Below, in pieces: positions 37,063 to 44,989 of a stretch of 64,000 nt of DNA (its first letter is position 1; each line of letters begins with the position of its first letter). The DNA is taken from NCBI GenBank assembly GCA_029260765.1, contig JAJDCP010000084.1:62001-126000 (forward strand). The letters are read 5' to 3'. The notes under the pieces were generated by a model. The model searched no databases. It was not told where the DNA came from and worked only from the letters and a program-made list of their open reading frames with translations. The stretch comes from Planctomycetota bacterium. Lineage in GTDB: Bacteria; Planctomycetota; J058; JAJDCP01. The translations under genes were made by a program, and so were the position numbers.

Positions 37063-38186
37063 ACCCCCCTGCATCCGACCGTCCCGATCCCCGCACCGCC
37101 GACAGCCTCGAGCTGCAGAACTTGCCCCGCGGACAGATCCACCGCCTGCACATCGAGCTCATGCAGGACGGCCTCGGCGCACCTGTGCACCTGCCCGTGC
37201 TGGTGGCGCGCGGGCGCAAGCCCGGACCGGTATTCGGTCTGACAGCCGCTGTGCACGGCAACGAGCTCAACGGCATCCCTTTGATACAGCGGCTGTTCGG
37301 CAAGCTCGATGTCGAGAAGCTGAAAGGGACGGTGGTCGGCGTATTGGCGGTCAACGTCCCGGGGCTGCGCGAGCGGCGCCGGCATCTGGTGGAAGGTCGC
37401 GACCTCAACCATCTGATGCCCGGGCGGGCTGATGGCAACGTCGGGCAGGTCTTCGCCCACCGCCTGATCGACCGCATCATCAACCGCTTCAACTTCCTGA
37501 TCGATCTGCACACAGCGAGCTTCGGGCGTGTCAACAGCCTGTACATCCGGGCCAACATGGACGAAGAGGCGACCGCCCGCATTGCCGTGCTGATGCGGCC
37601 GCAGATCATCCTGCACAATCCTGCCTCGGACAGGACTCTGCGTGGAGCGGCCATGGATCTGGGCATCCCGTCGATCACCGTGGAGATCGGCAACCCGCAA
37701 CGCTTCCATAGCGACTACATCAAGAAGGCCCTGACCGGTGTGCGGGCGGTGATGGCCAACGTCGGGATGGTCGCCAAGCGCAAGCTCGTCTTGGGCGCTC
37801 AACCGGTGCTGTGCCAGAGCTCCGATTGGTTGTACACCGATCGGGGGGGCTTGCTCGAGGTGTTTCCCAAAGTCACCGACCAGCTCGAGAAAGGTGCGCT
37901 CATCGCCCAGTTGCGGAACGCTTTCGGGGATGTCATCCGTGAATACCACGCCCCCGAGACGGGCGTTGTGATCGGCAAGAGCGTCAACCCGGTCGGATAC
38001 ACGGGCGCCCGCATCCTGCATCTGGGCATTCCGTCCCCGGTCGAGAATGCCTTTACCCAGAAACTCACCACACAAAGGTTGCTGCTAGGCGATGCGCTTG
38101 TTCATTCTAGTCAACGACTGCCACGACGTGACCTCGAACCAGACAACCGCAATGCTGATGCGAGCGGGCCGCCGCCGTCAGCATGA
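37059..38186 (+). CDS. Succinylglutamate desuccinylase/aspartoacylase-family Zn hydrolase
   Basis: A 375-residue protein of the AstE/aspartoacylase family, a carboxypeptidase-like zinc amidohydrolase. Zinc ligands are in AAVHGNELNG (His, Glu) and LIDLHTASFG (His); the catalytic Glu is in ITVEIGNPQ. A C-terminal beta domain follows. The start is ATG 37059, overlapping the upstream stop as ATGA. The last ~31 codons overlap the start of the next gene by 95 nt, and this tail (SQRLPRRDLEPDNRN and on) does not look conserved. It probably removes an acyl group from an amino acid or peptide made by the flanking ligases. The true substrate is unknown. Confidence 0.82.
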   Translation: MNPPASDRPDPRTADSLELQNLPRGQIHRLHIELMQDGLGAPVHLPVLVARGRKPGPVFGLTAAVHGNELNGIPLIQRLFGKLDVEKLKGTVVGVLAVNVPGLRERRRHLVEGRDLNHLMPGRADGNVGQVFAHRLIDRIINRFNFLIDLHTASFGRVNSLYIRANMDEEATARIAVLMRPQIILHNPASDRTLRGAAMDLGIPSITVEIGNPQRFHSDYIKKALTGVRAVMANVGMVAKRKLVLGAQPVLCQSSDWLYTDRGGLLEVFPKVTDQLEKGALIAQLRNAFGDVIREYHAPETGVVIGKSVNPVGYTGARILHLGIPSPVENAFTQKLTTQRLLLGDALVHSSQRLPRRDLEPDNRNADASGPPPSA

Positions 38187-39066
38187 GGTGTTGGTCTGTG
38201 GGGTCGCCGATCTCGAGTTGGACGACGCAGCCCAGGTCTGTGCCAAGAGCCGCAGGCTCGGCGACGAACAGGACCTGCAGGCCATGCTGACGGCTCTGTG
38301 TCGGGCCCCTGTCGAACGGCACTGCATCGACAAGGGCGATGTGCTGTTGTTGCGCGTCAACCCCGCGCGCGACCGCGCACGCGACTGGGCCTACCAGACG
38401 GCGCTGCTGCTGGCGCGCTTTGCGCGCGACCGCGGTTGCGTGGTGTTGAACGATCCTGAGGGGTTGGTCCAGGCCTCGAGCAAGTTGTACCTCAGCTTGT
38501 TTCCCAGCAGTGTGCGGCCGAGAACGCTGGTCACCCACGACCCGCAGGCGCTGCGGGCTTTTGTCGAGCAGGCGGGTTCGGCGGTGCTCAAGCCTCTGCG
38601 GGGCACGCGCGGCAGCGACGTGTTCCTTGTCGAGGCCGCCCATGCGCTCAACCTCAACCAGATCATCGACGTCTTGCGGCGCAGCGACTTCGTGATCGCG
38701 CAGGAGTACCTGACCGATGCCCCGCAGGGCGATGTCCGGCTGGTTCTGCTCGAGGGGAAAGTGCTCGAGATCGATGGGACGGCCCTCGCCATCCGGCGGA
38801 GGCCGGGCGCGGGCGAATTCCGCAGCAACATCCATGCGGGGGGACGTGCCGAGGCGGCAGAGCTGACTCCCGAGCTGCGCGCCCTCGCCGAGTTGGTGGG
38901 ACCGCGGCTGCGTGCCGATGGGATTTTTCTGGCGGGTCTCGATGTGGTCGGCGACCGGCTGGTGGAGATCAACGTCTTCGCCACCGGCGGTTTCCGTGAT
39001 GCCGAGCTCTTCACGGGTCACGACTACAGCGCGCGGGTGATCGAAGCCATCGAGGCGTGTGTGTAA
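38092..39066 (+). CDS. GshB/RimK-like ATP-grasp ligase
   Basis: A 324-residue ATP-grasp ligase resembling prokaryotic glutathione synthetase. It starts MRLFILVNDCHDVTSNQTTA, and has VLNDPEGLVQASSKLY (the GshB-like DNP/SSK segment), AVLKPLRGTRGSDVFLV, DVRLVLLEGKVLE and LVEINVFATGGFRD (Mg2+-binding Glu/Asn). The ATG at 38092 lies 95 nt inside the AstE-like gene in another frame; the first residues match the family's normal N-terminus, so the overlap seems real. It would add an amino acid to a carboxylate. A gamma-glutamyl-cysteine ligase is not adjacent, so glutathione itself is not established. Confidence 0.8.
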   Translation: MRLFILVNDCHDVTSNQTTAMLMRAGRRRQHEVLVCGVADLELDDAAQVCAKSRRLGDEQDLQAMLTALCRAPVERHCIDKGDVLLLRVNPARDRARDWAYQTALLLARFARDRGCVVLNDPEGLVQASSKLYLSLFPSSVRPRTLVTHDPQALRAFVEQAGSAVLKPLRGTRGSDVFLVEAAHALNLNQIIDVLRRSDFVIAQEYLTDAPQGDVRLVLLEGKVLEIDGTALAIRRRPGAGEFRSNIHAGGRAEAAELTPELRALAELVGPRLRADGIFLAGLDVVGDRLVEINVFATGGFRDAELFTGHDYSARVIEAIEACV

Positions 39067-39220
39067 ACCTGCCTTGGCAGCTTTACACAGTCAGGGCTCG
39101 GCAACCCCCTGCAGACGCCGAGCCAACTCTGGCACGCGCTATGCTCTCTTGTTCCGCGACAGTTATGGGGCACCCGTCATCCCCTGATCGACCCCCTCCA
39201 ACAGGCGGGGACCCACTGTC

Positions 39221-39249
39221 GGCCGGCCTGGGTGGGCCGGCCATTTTTT
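39221..39249 (+). terminator. Rho-independent terminator after the ATP-grasp/AstE operon
   Basis: An 8-bp perfect GC stem (GGCCGGCC at 39221-39228 and 39235-39242) with a 6-nt loop is followed by A and six Ts (39244-39249). It lies 154 nt past the stop of the GshB-like gene and just before the convergent SGNH gene end. This is the clearest intrinsic terminator in the window. Confidence 0.88.
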
Positions 39250-39252
39250 GAA

Positions 39253-40797
39253 CTACTGCCCCAGACGCTCGGGGAAGTCGCGGCGCAGCAGCCCCGAGAG
39301 AGCCTCGGCCAGGGCTTTGCCAGCCAGCTCGTTGCCGGGCGCGCTCCAGTGGTTGTCGTTCGGCTGGTGCATCAAAGCGGAGTCGCCGGCAGCCAGGAAG
39401 GCGTCTGTCAAGTCGATGCAGTCGATGCCGAGCTCGCGGCAGAATTCCGCCAGCTTCCGTTGCGGCAGCAACAGGTCGTAGGCCTCGGCATCCAAACCCT
39501 CGGCCTCGACCACCTCGGCCAGGAAGCTCGGCGAGGTTTGGACGATGTCCGGGCAGATCACCAGATAGAGCGGCAGGCCGCGCTCTTTACAGGCTGACTG
39601 CATCGAGGTCAGCGCGCCAAAGGTGTGCTGCCAGGCGCGCACCACCTTGCTGCTCGGATCACGGGCGCAGATGTCCAGATGGCCCGCTTCGTGGTGGATG
39701 AAGTCCGCCCGGCTGCGGGTCTCGGGGAGCTCTGCGACGGCGTACCAGAACTCCCGCTCGCCACGCTCGAGCTGGGTCAGGTCGAAGTACTCGCCTCGGT
39801 CGATCTGCTGCTGCTCTCGGCGGCGACGCTTCATCGTCTTGTAGATCTGGTAGACCGAATACCAGGTCTTGTACAGGGGACTGATCTGCTCGTAGCCCTC
39901 GGTGATGTCGTTGCCGAGATAGACTCCGACCACGACCGCGTCGGGCGTATACTCGAAGGCCTGCTGGCGCAAGACCTCGAGGTATTCGACGGGGCTGTTG
40001 GCGTTGATGCCGAAGTTGTACATCTGCACGGGGCCAAGCGCTGCGACCAGCTCACGCTCCGTCCAGGAGATGATCCCGAAGCGACGCGGCACATAACCCA
40101 CGAAGAAGGAGTCACCGATCCCGACGACCCGCAGGGAATCGCCGGAATCACGGCTGAATTCCCGGTCGTTGTAGCCCAGACTGTTGGGGGCCTGGCCGAA
40201 AATCGGGGCCCGCAGCAGATTCGAAAAGGGGGTCACCGCGCCCATCCGCGGGAAGGGGAAGTTGGCAAAACGCATACACAGCTGCAGGCTTCCCTCGACC
40301 ATCACCAGTCCGAGAAGCAGGCTGAGCAGCAGCTTATCGATCCGCAACAGCCCGGGACGTCCGCACCAATACGTGAAAGCCCGCTGCAGTGTGCGCGGGA
40401 AACACAGCAGCAAGCGGTGCAAGGCCATGAAACCGAAGACATGCAGGGCCATGCGGGTCTCGATCCCATGGCGCGATCCGAACACCGAGGCGAGGAACGC
40501 ACCCGTGGCAAGCAGCAACAGCCAACGGAAATAGGCGGCCTGTTGGAAGAAGGGCCGACCTGTCAAAGGCGTGGCGGCCAACCGCTTGCCTGCCAGCAAC
40601 GCCAGGGGCAGCAGGCCGACGCCCAGCAAGGCTGCGAGCAGCTGATCCGTTCCAGGGCTCCCAACAGTCTGCCAGCTCTGCCAGGCGCGATCGGCAAAGC
40701 TCCCCCCGAGCCCGGCGGCGGGCAGGGCCATGATCAGCTGAAACAGGCGGAAACCGGCACCGGGCAGGGGACCGGAAGGGGCAGCAGTCTTGCTCAT
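39253..40797 (-). CDS. Membrane-anchored SGNH hydrolase-like protein (AlgX/AlgJ-like layout)
   Basis: A 514-residue protein with about five or six membrane segments in the first ~190 residues and a periplasmic SGNH domain after them. Block I is VVGIGDSFFVGY, block III is VGVYLGNDITEG, and the final Asp-x-x-His is DNHWSAPGNE. A Lys/Arg/Gln-rich loop (KTMKRRRREQQQ) interrupts the domain. Such proteins usually acetylate or deacetylate cell-surface polysaccharides. GAGAAG precedes ATG 40797. It is divergent from the PAD-family lipoprotein and has its own promoter in the 241-nt gap, where I see no other feature. Confidence 0.75.
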   Translation of the reverse strand: MSKTAAPSGPLPGAGFRLFQLIMALPAAGLGGSFADRAWQSWQTVGSPGTDQLLAALLGVGLLPLALLAGKRLAATPLTGRPFFQQAAYFRWLLLLATGAFLASVFGSRHGIETRMALHVFGFMALHRLLLCFPRTLQRAFTYWCGRPGLLRIDKLLLSLLLGLVMVEGSLQLCMRFANFPFPRMGAVTPFSNLLRAPIFGQAPNSLGYNDREFSRDSGDSLRVVGIGDSFFVGYVPRRFGIISWTERELVAALGPVQMYNFGINANSPVEYLEVLRQQAFEYTPDAVVVGVYLGNDITEGYEQISPLYKTWYSVYQIYKTMKRRRREQQQIDRGEYFDLTQLERGEREFWYAVAELPETRSRADFIHHEAGHLDICARDPSSKVVRAWQHTFGALTSMQSACKERGLPLYLVICPDIVQTSPSFLAEVVEAEGLDAEAYDLLLPQRKLAEFCRELGIDCIDLTDAFLAAGDSALMHQPNDNHWSAPGNELAGKALAEALSGLLRRDFPERLGQ

Positions 40798-41038
40798 GAT
40801 CTTCTCACAGCGACGGACCCGCCATTGTAGTGCCGCACAACGACCCACGCCAGCGGGTCGTTTCTGGGACGAAAAACGAGCACGAATTTGGATTGTTGCA
40901 TCCACTGGACACTTTGATGACACAGTCGCTTGCTGGCAGCGGTATTTTCAGCCTGCGGAGGGGGGCGACTGTTTCCTTCCGGGAGGTTCAGAGACAACGC
41001 CTGCGACGTTCCCTGTCTGGGGAGCCTGGGGGAAAGCA

Positions 41039-42955
41039 ATGCGCATGAACCAGCTGTGGCGATGGGCGCCTGTGCTGTGCGGTCTGTGGCTGTGTGGCTG
41101 TTTGGATAGCGGGGGAGGCGGCTCTTCGGGTTCTTCTGCCCCGACGAGCAACGGAACGATCCAACCGTCGAATCCGACCACGCCGACGACGCCGACGACG
41201 CCAACGACGCCAACGACGCCAACGACGCCAACGACCCCGACGACGCCAACGACGCCAACGACTCCGACGACTCCGACGACTCCGACCGGGGTCATCGTGG
41301 ACCTCGATGTCGACACCGATCGCGATGGCAGCGTCGAGAACACCAGCGACGACGACAACAACGAGGAGCTCTGGTCGACGGCCGCAGGCGCGGTTTTCTA
41401 CCACAACCTCGATGATGACGACAACAATGGCAGCATCGACTGCGACGACAGCTCACTGAACGGTGCCGCCGACGCCCTCGACCTCGCGCGCCTGGTGGTG
41501 CGCCAGTCGAGTGGCCTGAGTGGGGCAACCGTCAGCATCGAGGTCGCCAGCGCGGCGCGGGGGAACATCCGTATCTTCCAACGCAATGGCAGCAGCTGGA
41601 CTTCGGTGTATGCGACGGGCGCTTCTTTCACTCTGGCGGCCAGCACTCTGAGCGCGGGCGATATCGAGTTGGGCCTTGAAGGCAATGAACGCCTGTCCCC
41701 CACTTGGGATGGACAAGTGCAGCTCACGCTGACGATCCGCGACTCTTCGGGCGTGCTGCAGGGTACGGATGTCGTCCGCCTGCGCTGTGCACCCTGGCTG
41801 ATGGCGACCAATCTGTGGTCTGTTGAAGAGCTGCACGTGGTCGATGACGACCAGTACAACCAGCCTTTCCGCACGACTCTGCAGCAGGCATGCACCGCCG
41901 GTGGCATCTTGTACCGCGAGGCGCCCGGTTCGCAATATGGCTATGACATCTGGCTGCAGGATTCCTCCGAGCCCGGGATCATCTATCTCCCGGACGCGGC
42001 GGGCACCCGCCGGCGGGTCGACAGCGTCCTGCAATGCGCCCGCTACCGGCCGGTCGACGACTGGTGCGAGGACGTGCTCTTCGGCCCCGAGTTCGACTTC
42101 GTCGACCGTTTCGGCAGCAGCCAGGGCTCGCTGAACTACGGGGGCAACCTCGAGATCGTGCCTCCCCACAACGTCCCTGGTGGCGCCAGCTATCCCTGGG
42201 GCCGGGTCGCCATAGGGGGCGGCACCTCCAACCTGCTCGCAGGCAATGGTTCGATCACCCGTACCATGGACAGCGCCTACCACGAGTACTTCGAAGCCAA
42301 CGGCTACCAGAGCGACGTGCTGGAGATCTCCACCGAATGGCTGGCCGTCGGCCACCTCGACGAGCACACCAGCTTCATCCCAGCCCCGGGCACGGCACGT
42401 GGATGGGTGTTGGCGCTGGGAATGCCCTCGGTCGCCTACGCAGATCTGCAGGCCGTGGCCGCTGCCGGCGGAGGCAACCTGCCCGTCTTCAACAACCGGG
42501 GCAACCACGAGCGAACCGTCAACGCGATCCTCGGCGACGTCAGCCTGATGAACCTCAACAGTGAGGTGCAGGCGAAGATGGACGCGATCAAGCAGAAGTT
42601 CAAGACCGAGATCGGCCTGACCGACGCCGAGATCATCGAACTGCCCGTGCTCTTCGAAGACGCAGGCGGTGGCTACGGGGTGGCCTACAACCCGGGCGTG
42701 GTCAACATGGTAGTGATGCCGACGGCCAACAACGGCATCCAGCTGGTGGTGCCCGATCCCGAAGGCCCCGATCTGCCGACCGACGTCTGGCAGGACACTG
42801 TCCGCACCAAGCTCGAAGCCCTGGGGACGGCCGCGAATCCCGTCACCGTCTGGTTCGCCGATGTTTTCTATTCGTACCACGTCAACCTGGGCGAAGCCCA
42901 CTGTGGCACCAACACCGTCCGCACCCCGCCGGCGATGGATTGGTGGAACCAGTAA
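41039..42955 (+). CDS. Secreted lipoprotein with protein-arginine deiminase (PAD) catalytic domain
   Basis: A 638-residue lipoprotein with lipobox LCGC (C21), a Gly/Ser-rich spacer, and about eleven TPT units (residues ~46-83). A calcium-type acidic region follows (DTDRDGS, DDDDNNGS). The C-terminal ~380 residues match animal protein-arginine deiminases: D308 in LQDSSEPG, H439 and D441 in GHLDEHTSF, and nucleophile C622 in GEAHCGTN, with a WWN end as in PAD4. Spacing between them agrees with PAD4 (D350, H471, D473, C645). It should convert protein arginine to citrulline outside the cytoplasm, probably Ca2+-dependent. ATG 41039 has GGGGGAAA upstream. A HEAT-repeat gene follows 26 nt later. Confidence 0.88.
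   Translation: MRMNQLWRWAPVLCGLWLCGCLDSGGGGSSGSSAPTSNGTIQPSNPTTPTTPTTPTTPTTPTTPTTPTTPTTPTTPTTPTTPTGVIVDLDVDTDRDGSVENTSDDDNNEELWSTAAGAVFYHNLDDDDNNGSIDCDDSSLNGAADALDLARLVVRQSSGLSGATVSIEVASAARGNIRIFQRNGSSWTSVYATGASFTLAASTLSAGDIELGLEGNERLSPTWDGQVQLTLTIRDSSGVLQGTDVVRLRCAPWLMATNLWSVEELHVVDDDQYNQPFRTTLQQACTAGGILYREAPGSQYGYDIWLQDSSEPGIIYLPDAAGTRRRVDSVLQCARYRPVDDWCEDVLFGPEFDFVDRFGSSQGSLNYGGNLEIVPPHNVPGGASYPWGRVAIGGGTSNLLAGNGSITRTMDSAYHEYFEANGYQSDVLEISTEWLAVGHLDEHTSFIPAPGTARGWVLALGMPSVAYADLQAVAAAGGGNLPVFNNRGNHERTVNAILGDVSLMNLNSEVQAKMDAIKQKFKTEIGLTDAEIIELPVLFEDAGGGYGVAYNPGVVNMVVMPTANNGIQLVVPDPEGPDLPTDVWQDTVRTKLEALGTAANPVTVWFADVFYSYHVNLGEAHCGTNTVRTPPAMDWWNQ
41175..41288 (+). repeat. Tandem ACGCCAACG-type repeat coding for (TPT)n
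   Basis: About twelve imperfect copies of a 9-nt unit encode Thr-Pro-Thr within the PAD-family lipoprotein. It makes an extended, probably O-glycosylated or simply stiff spacer between the lipid anchor and the enzyme. Such repeats change length by slippage in steps of 9 nt, keeping the frame. Confidence 0.85.
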
Positions 42956-42981
42956 GCGCCAGCCACGAACGGAGATTCCCG

Positions 42982-44037
42982 ATGAGATGCCCTGCACTTC
43001 TCCTGGTCCTCGGCCTGGCCCTGCACGCCGGTGCCCAGCAGACGGCCCTCGATGCGGCCCTCGATAACCTCGCCGCGCAACCCCCTGGTGCTGCCGAGAG
43101 CTATCTCGAAGCCCGTGCGGCAGTCCTTGAGCTCGGTCCCGCTGCCCAGGCTGGGTTGCAAGCCGTAGCTGGCGACGCTACCAACAGCTGGCAGCGCCGC
43201 ATCGTGGCGGCCGCCTGTGCGCTGCACCTGAGCGACCCCGAGCTGGCCGCAGCGGTGGCGGCCCCCCGCGGCCTCGATCCGGACACCTACGCCCGCTTCC
43301 GTCGTCCCCAACCCTTGTGCGAACCCGACCTGGTGCGCTGTGGTGCGGCCGCGGTTCCTTTGTTCATCGAGCGCTTCCACTGGACCTTGGACGCCTACAG
43401 TTTCTCGCCCGGCGAAGCCGGTGTGCGGGAGCGTGAGGTCTATCAGCGTGGCCTGTTGGCGGCGGTCGGCCGGCTCGGCGATGCCGGTGCCGCCCGCTTT
43501 CTGCGCGGCGTGCTGCAGGGGCTCGATCAGCCTCTACCGTGCCGGCGCCAAGCAGCCCTCGGTCTGGCCCAGACGGCCGCGGAAGGCGCGCTGGCCGAGC
43601 TGTTGGCGTGGGTGGACGATACCCAGCAGGACCGCCTGCTGCGCGAGGCCTGTGCCCGTGGTCTGGGCCACATCCCCAGCCTCAACGCTGCGCAGGCCAT
43701 CGCCGAGCGCCTGCAGCTCGCAGAGCCGTCGGTGCGCCGTGGGCTGCTGAGCGCTCTGGGCAGCCTGGGAAGCTCGTGGGGCTGGCAGGCCCGGCTGCGC
43801 AACGAACCCGATCTGCTCAGCAGCGCCGACCTGGTTCGCGAGAGCTGCTCTCTCAGCCTGCTGCAAGCCCTGGCCGACTATCCTGAGGAAGCGGAGACCA
43901 TCGGCAGCGGCCTGGCGATGACCGCCTGGCCCGCAAGCCTGGCGGGCCTGGAAGCCTTGCTGGAGGGAACCCCTGAGCAGAGCCGGGCCGCCGCACAGGT
44001 TCTGCCCCTGCTGCAGAGCGCCCTCGCCCGGCAATGA
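42982..44037 (+). CDS. Exported HEAT-repeat protein
   Basis: A 351-residue protein with signal peptide MRCPALLLVLGLALHAGAQ. The mature part is a chain of HEAT/armadillo-like helices, such as GRLGDAGAARFLRGVLQGLD and LLSALGSLGSS. No catalytic motif is seen. CGGAGATT precedes ATG 42982. The 26-nt gap to the PAD-family gene suggests one operon, so it may be a partner or scaffold for that enzyme outside the cell (inference). Confidence 0.7.
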   Translation: MRCPALLLVLGLALHAGAQQTALDAALDNLAAQPPGAAESYLEARAAVLELGPAAQAGLQAVAGDATNSWQRRIVAAACALHLSDPELAAAVAAPRGLDPDTYARFRRPQPLCEPDLVRCGAAAVPLFIERFHWTLDAYSFSPGEAGVREREVYQRGLLAAVGRLGDAGAARFLRGVLQGLDQPLPCRRQAALGLAQTAAEGALAELLAWVDDTQQDRLLREACARGLGHIPSLNAAQAIAERLQLAEPSVRRGLLSALGSLGSSWGWQARLRNEPDLLSSADLVRESCSLSLLQALADYPEEAETIGSGLAMTAWPASLAGLEALLEGTPEQSRAAAQVLPLLQSALARQ

Positions 44038-44092
44038 TGGCTGAAGCCTTGCCATCCCTCCCTTGAACCCCCGCACAGCCTCTGCTGCGTGG

Positions 44093-44989
44093 TCAACGAT
44101 CGTGGGTCGACCCCGGGCCGACAAGACGCTGCATGACACGATCGGTCCGACGACGCATCCGCTGGAGGCGATAGATCCAGGGAGCAGACCCTGGGAAGCG
44201 CTGTAGGATGAATTGGCGTGCCCAGGGCAGCAGTCCCCGGGCATAGCGCCAGCCTGACAGATGTTTGGCGAGAATGCGCATGCAGCAGAGCGCTCGGGTT
44301 CCGTCAGCGATGTTCTGCTTGTGCAGATTGCCGGCGTGGAAGCGGTAACGCGCCGTGGACGCTTCGATCTTTGCGAAAGACCGGCCGCTCTGGCACAGTG
44401 CCTGGACGGTGCGCAGCGCCATGTCCCAATCTTCCACCGAGCGCAGGGTTGGATCGAAGAGCCCGACACGATGGAGCAGGAAGTCGGCGTGCCAGAACAT
44501 CGTCGGGCTGTTCATGCAGTTGTGTTGCAGCAAACTCGCGTACAACGCCTCGGCCGTGGCGTGCTGCGGTGGCCCCTTGAGCTGGGGCCTGCGGCCATCC
44601 TCGAAGATCAGCTCAAAGGCCGAGAACACGAAGGGGGTCTCCTCCGTGCAGGCTGCCACCCGTAGCGCCAGACTGCGCGGAGTCAGCAGGTCGTCGCTGT
44701 GGATGATCGTGACGTGCTCGCACGCTTGTTGGGCCATGCCCGCTCGGAGGCCGTAATTGACCGCGCTGCAGGAACCTGCGTGCGCTTGCTGGCATACGAG
44801 CAGGCGCGGATCGTGCTGGGCTTCTTCCTGCAGCCAGGGCCACAGCCCGTCACTGCTGCCGTCGTCGACCACCACGTGTAGATAGTCCCGCCAGGTCTGC
44901 GCGCGCACCGAGCGCAGAGTCTCGGCCAACAGGGTCTGGCGTGGACTGTCGTAGGTGGAATAGACAGGGGTGACGACGAGGACCGTCAC
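44093..44989 (-). CDS. Family 2 glycosyltransferase
   Basis: A 298-residue cytosolic GT-A enzyme. The nucleotide-sugar site shows VVTPVYST, VVVDDGSSDG and IIHSDDLLTP (the DxD-like motif is SDD); the catalytic acid is probably in SVEDWDMAL. The C-terminal part is basic and may touch the membrane. The start is GTG at 44989, overlapping the upstream stop as GTGA, so it is translationally coupled to the choice-of-anchor L gene. It may glycosylate that protein or a surface polymer; the donor and acceptor are unknown. Confidence 0.85.
   Translation of the reverse strand: MTVLVVTPVYSTYDSPRQTLLAETLRSVRAQTWRDYLHVVVDDGSSDGLWPWLQEEAQHDPRLLVCQQAHAGSCSAVNYGLRAGMAQQACEHVTIIHSDDLLTPRSLALRVAACTEETPFVFSAFELIFEDGRRPQLKGPPQHATAEALYASLLQHNCMNSPTMFWHADFLLHRVGLFDPTLRSVEDWDMALRTVQALCQSGRSFAKIEASTARYRFHAGNLHKQNIADGTRALCCMRILAKHLSGWRYARGLLPWARQFILQRFPGSAPWIYRLQRMRRRTDRVMQRLVGPGSTHDR

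Noticed and set aside
41175..41288. Regular short repeats that could suggest a CRISPR array
   Set aside because: Unit is 9 nt with no spacers and lies in frame within a coding region as (TPT)n.
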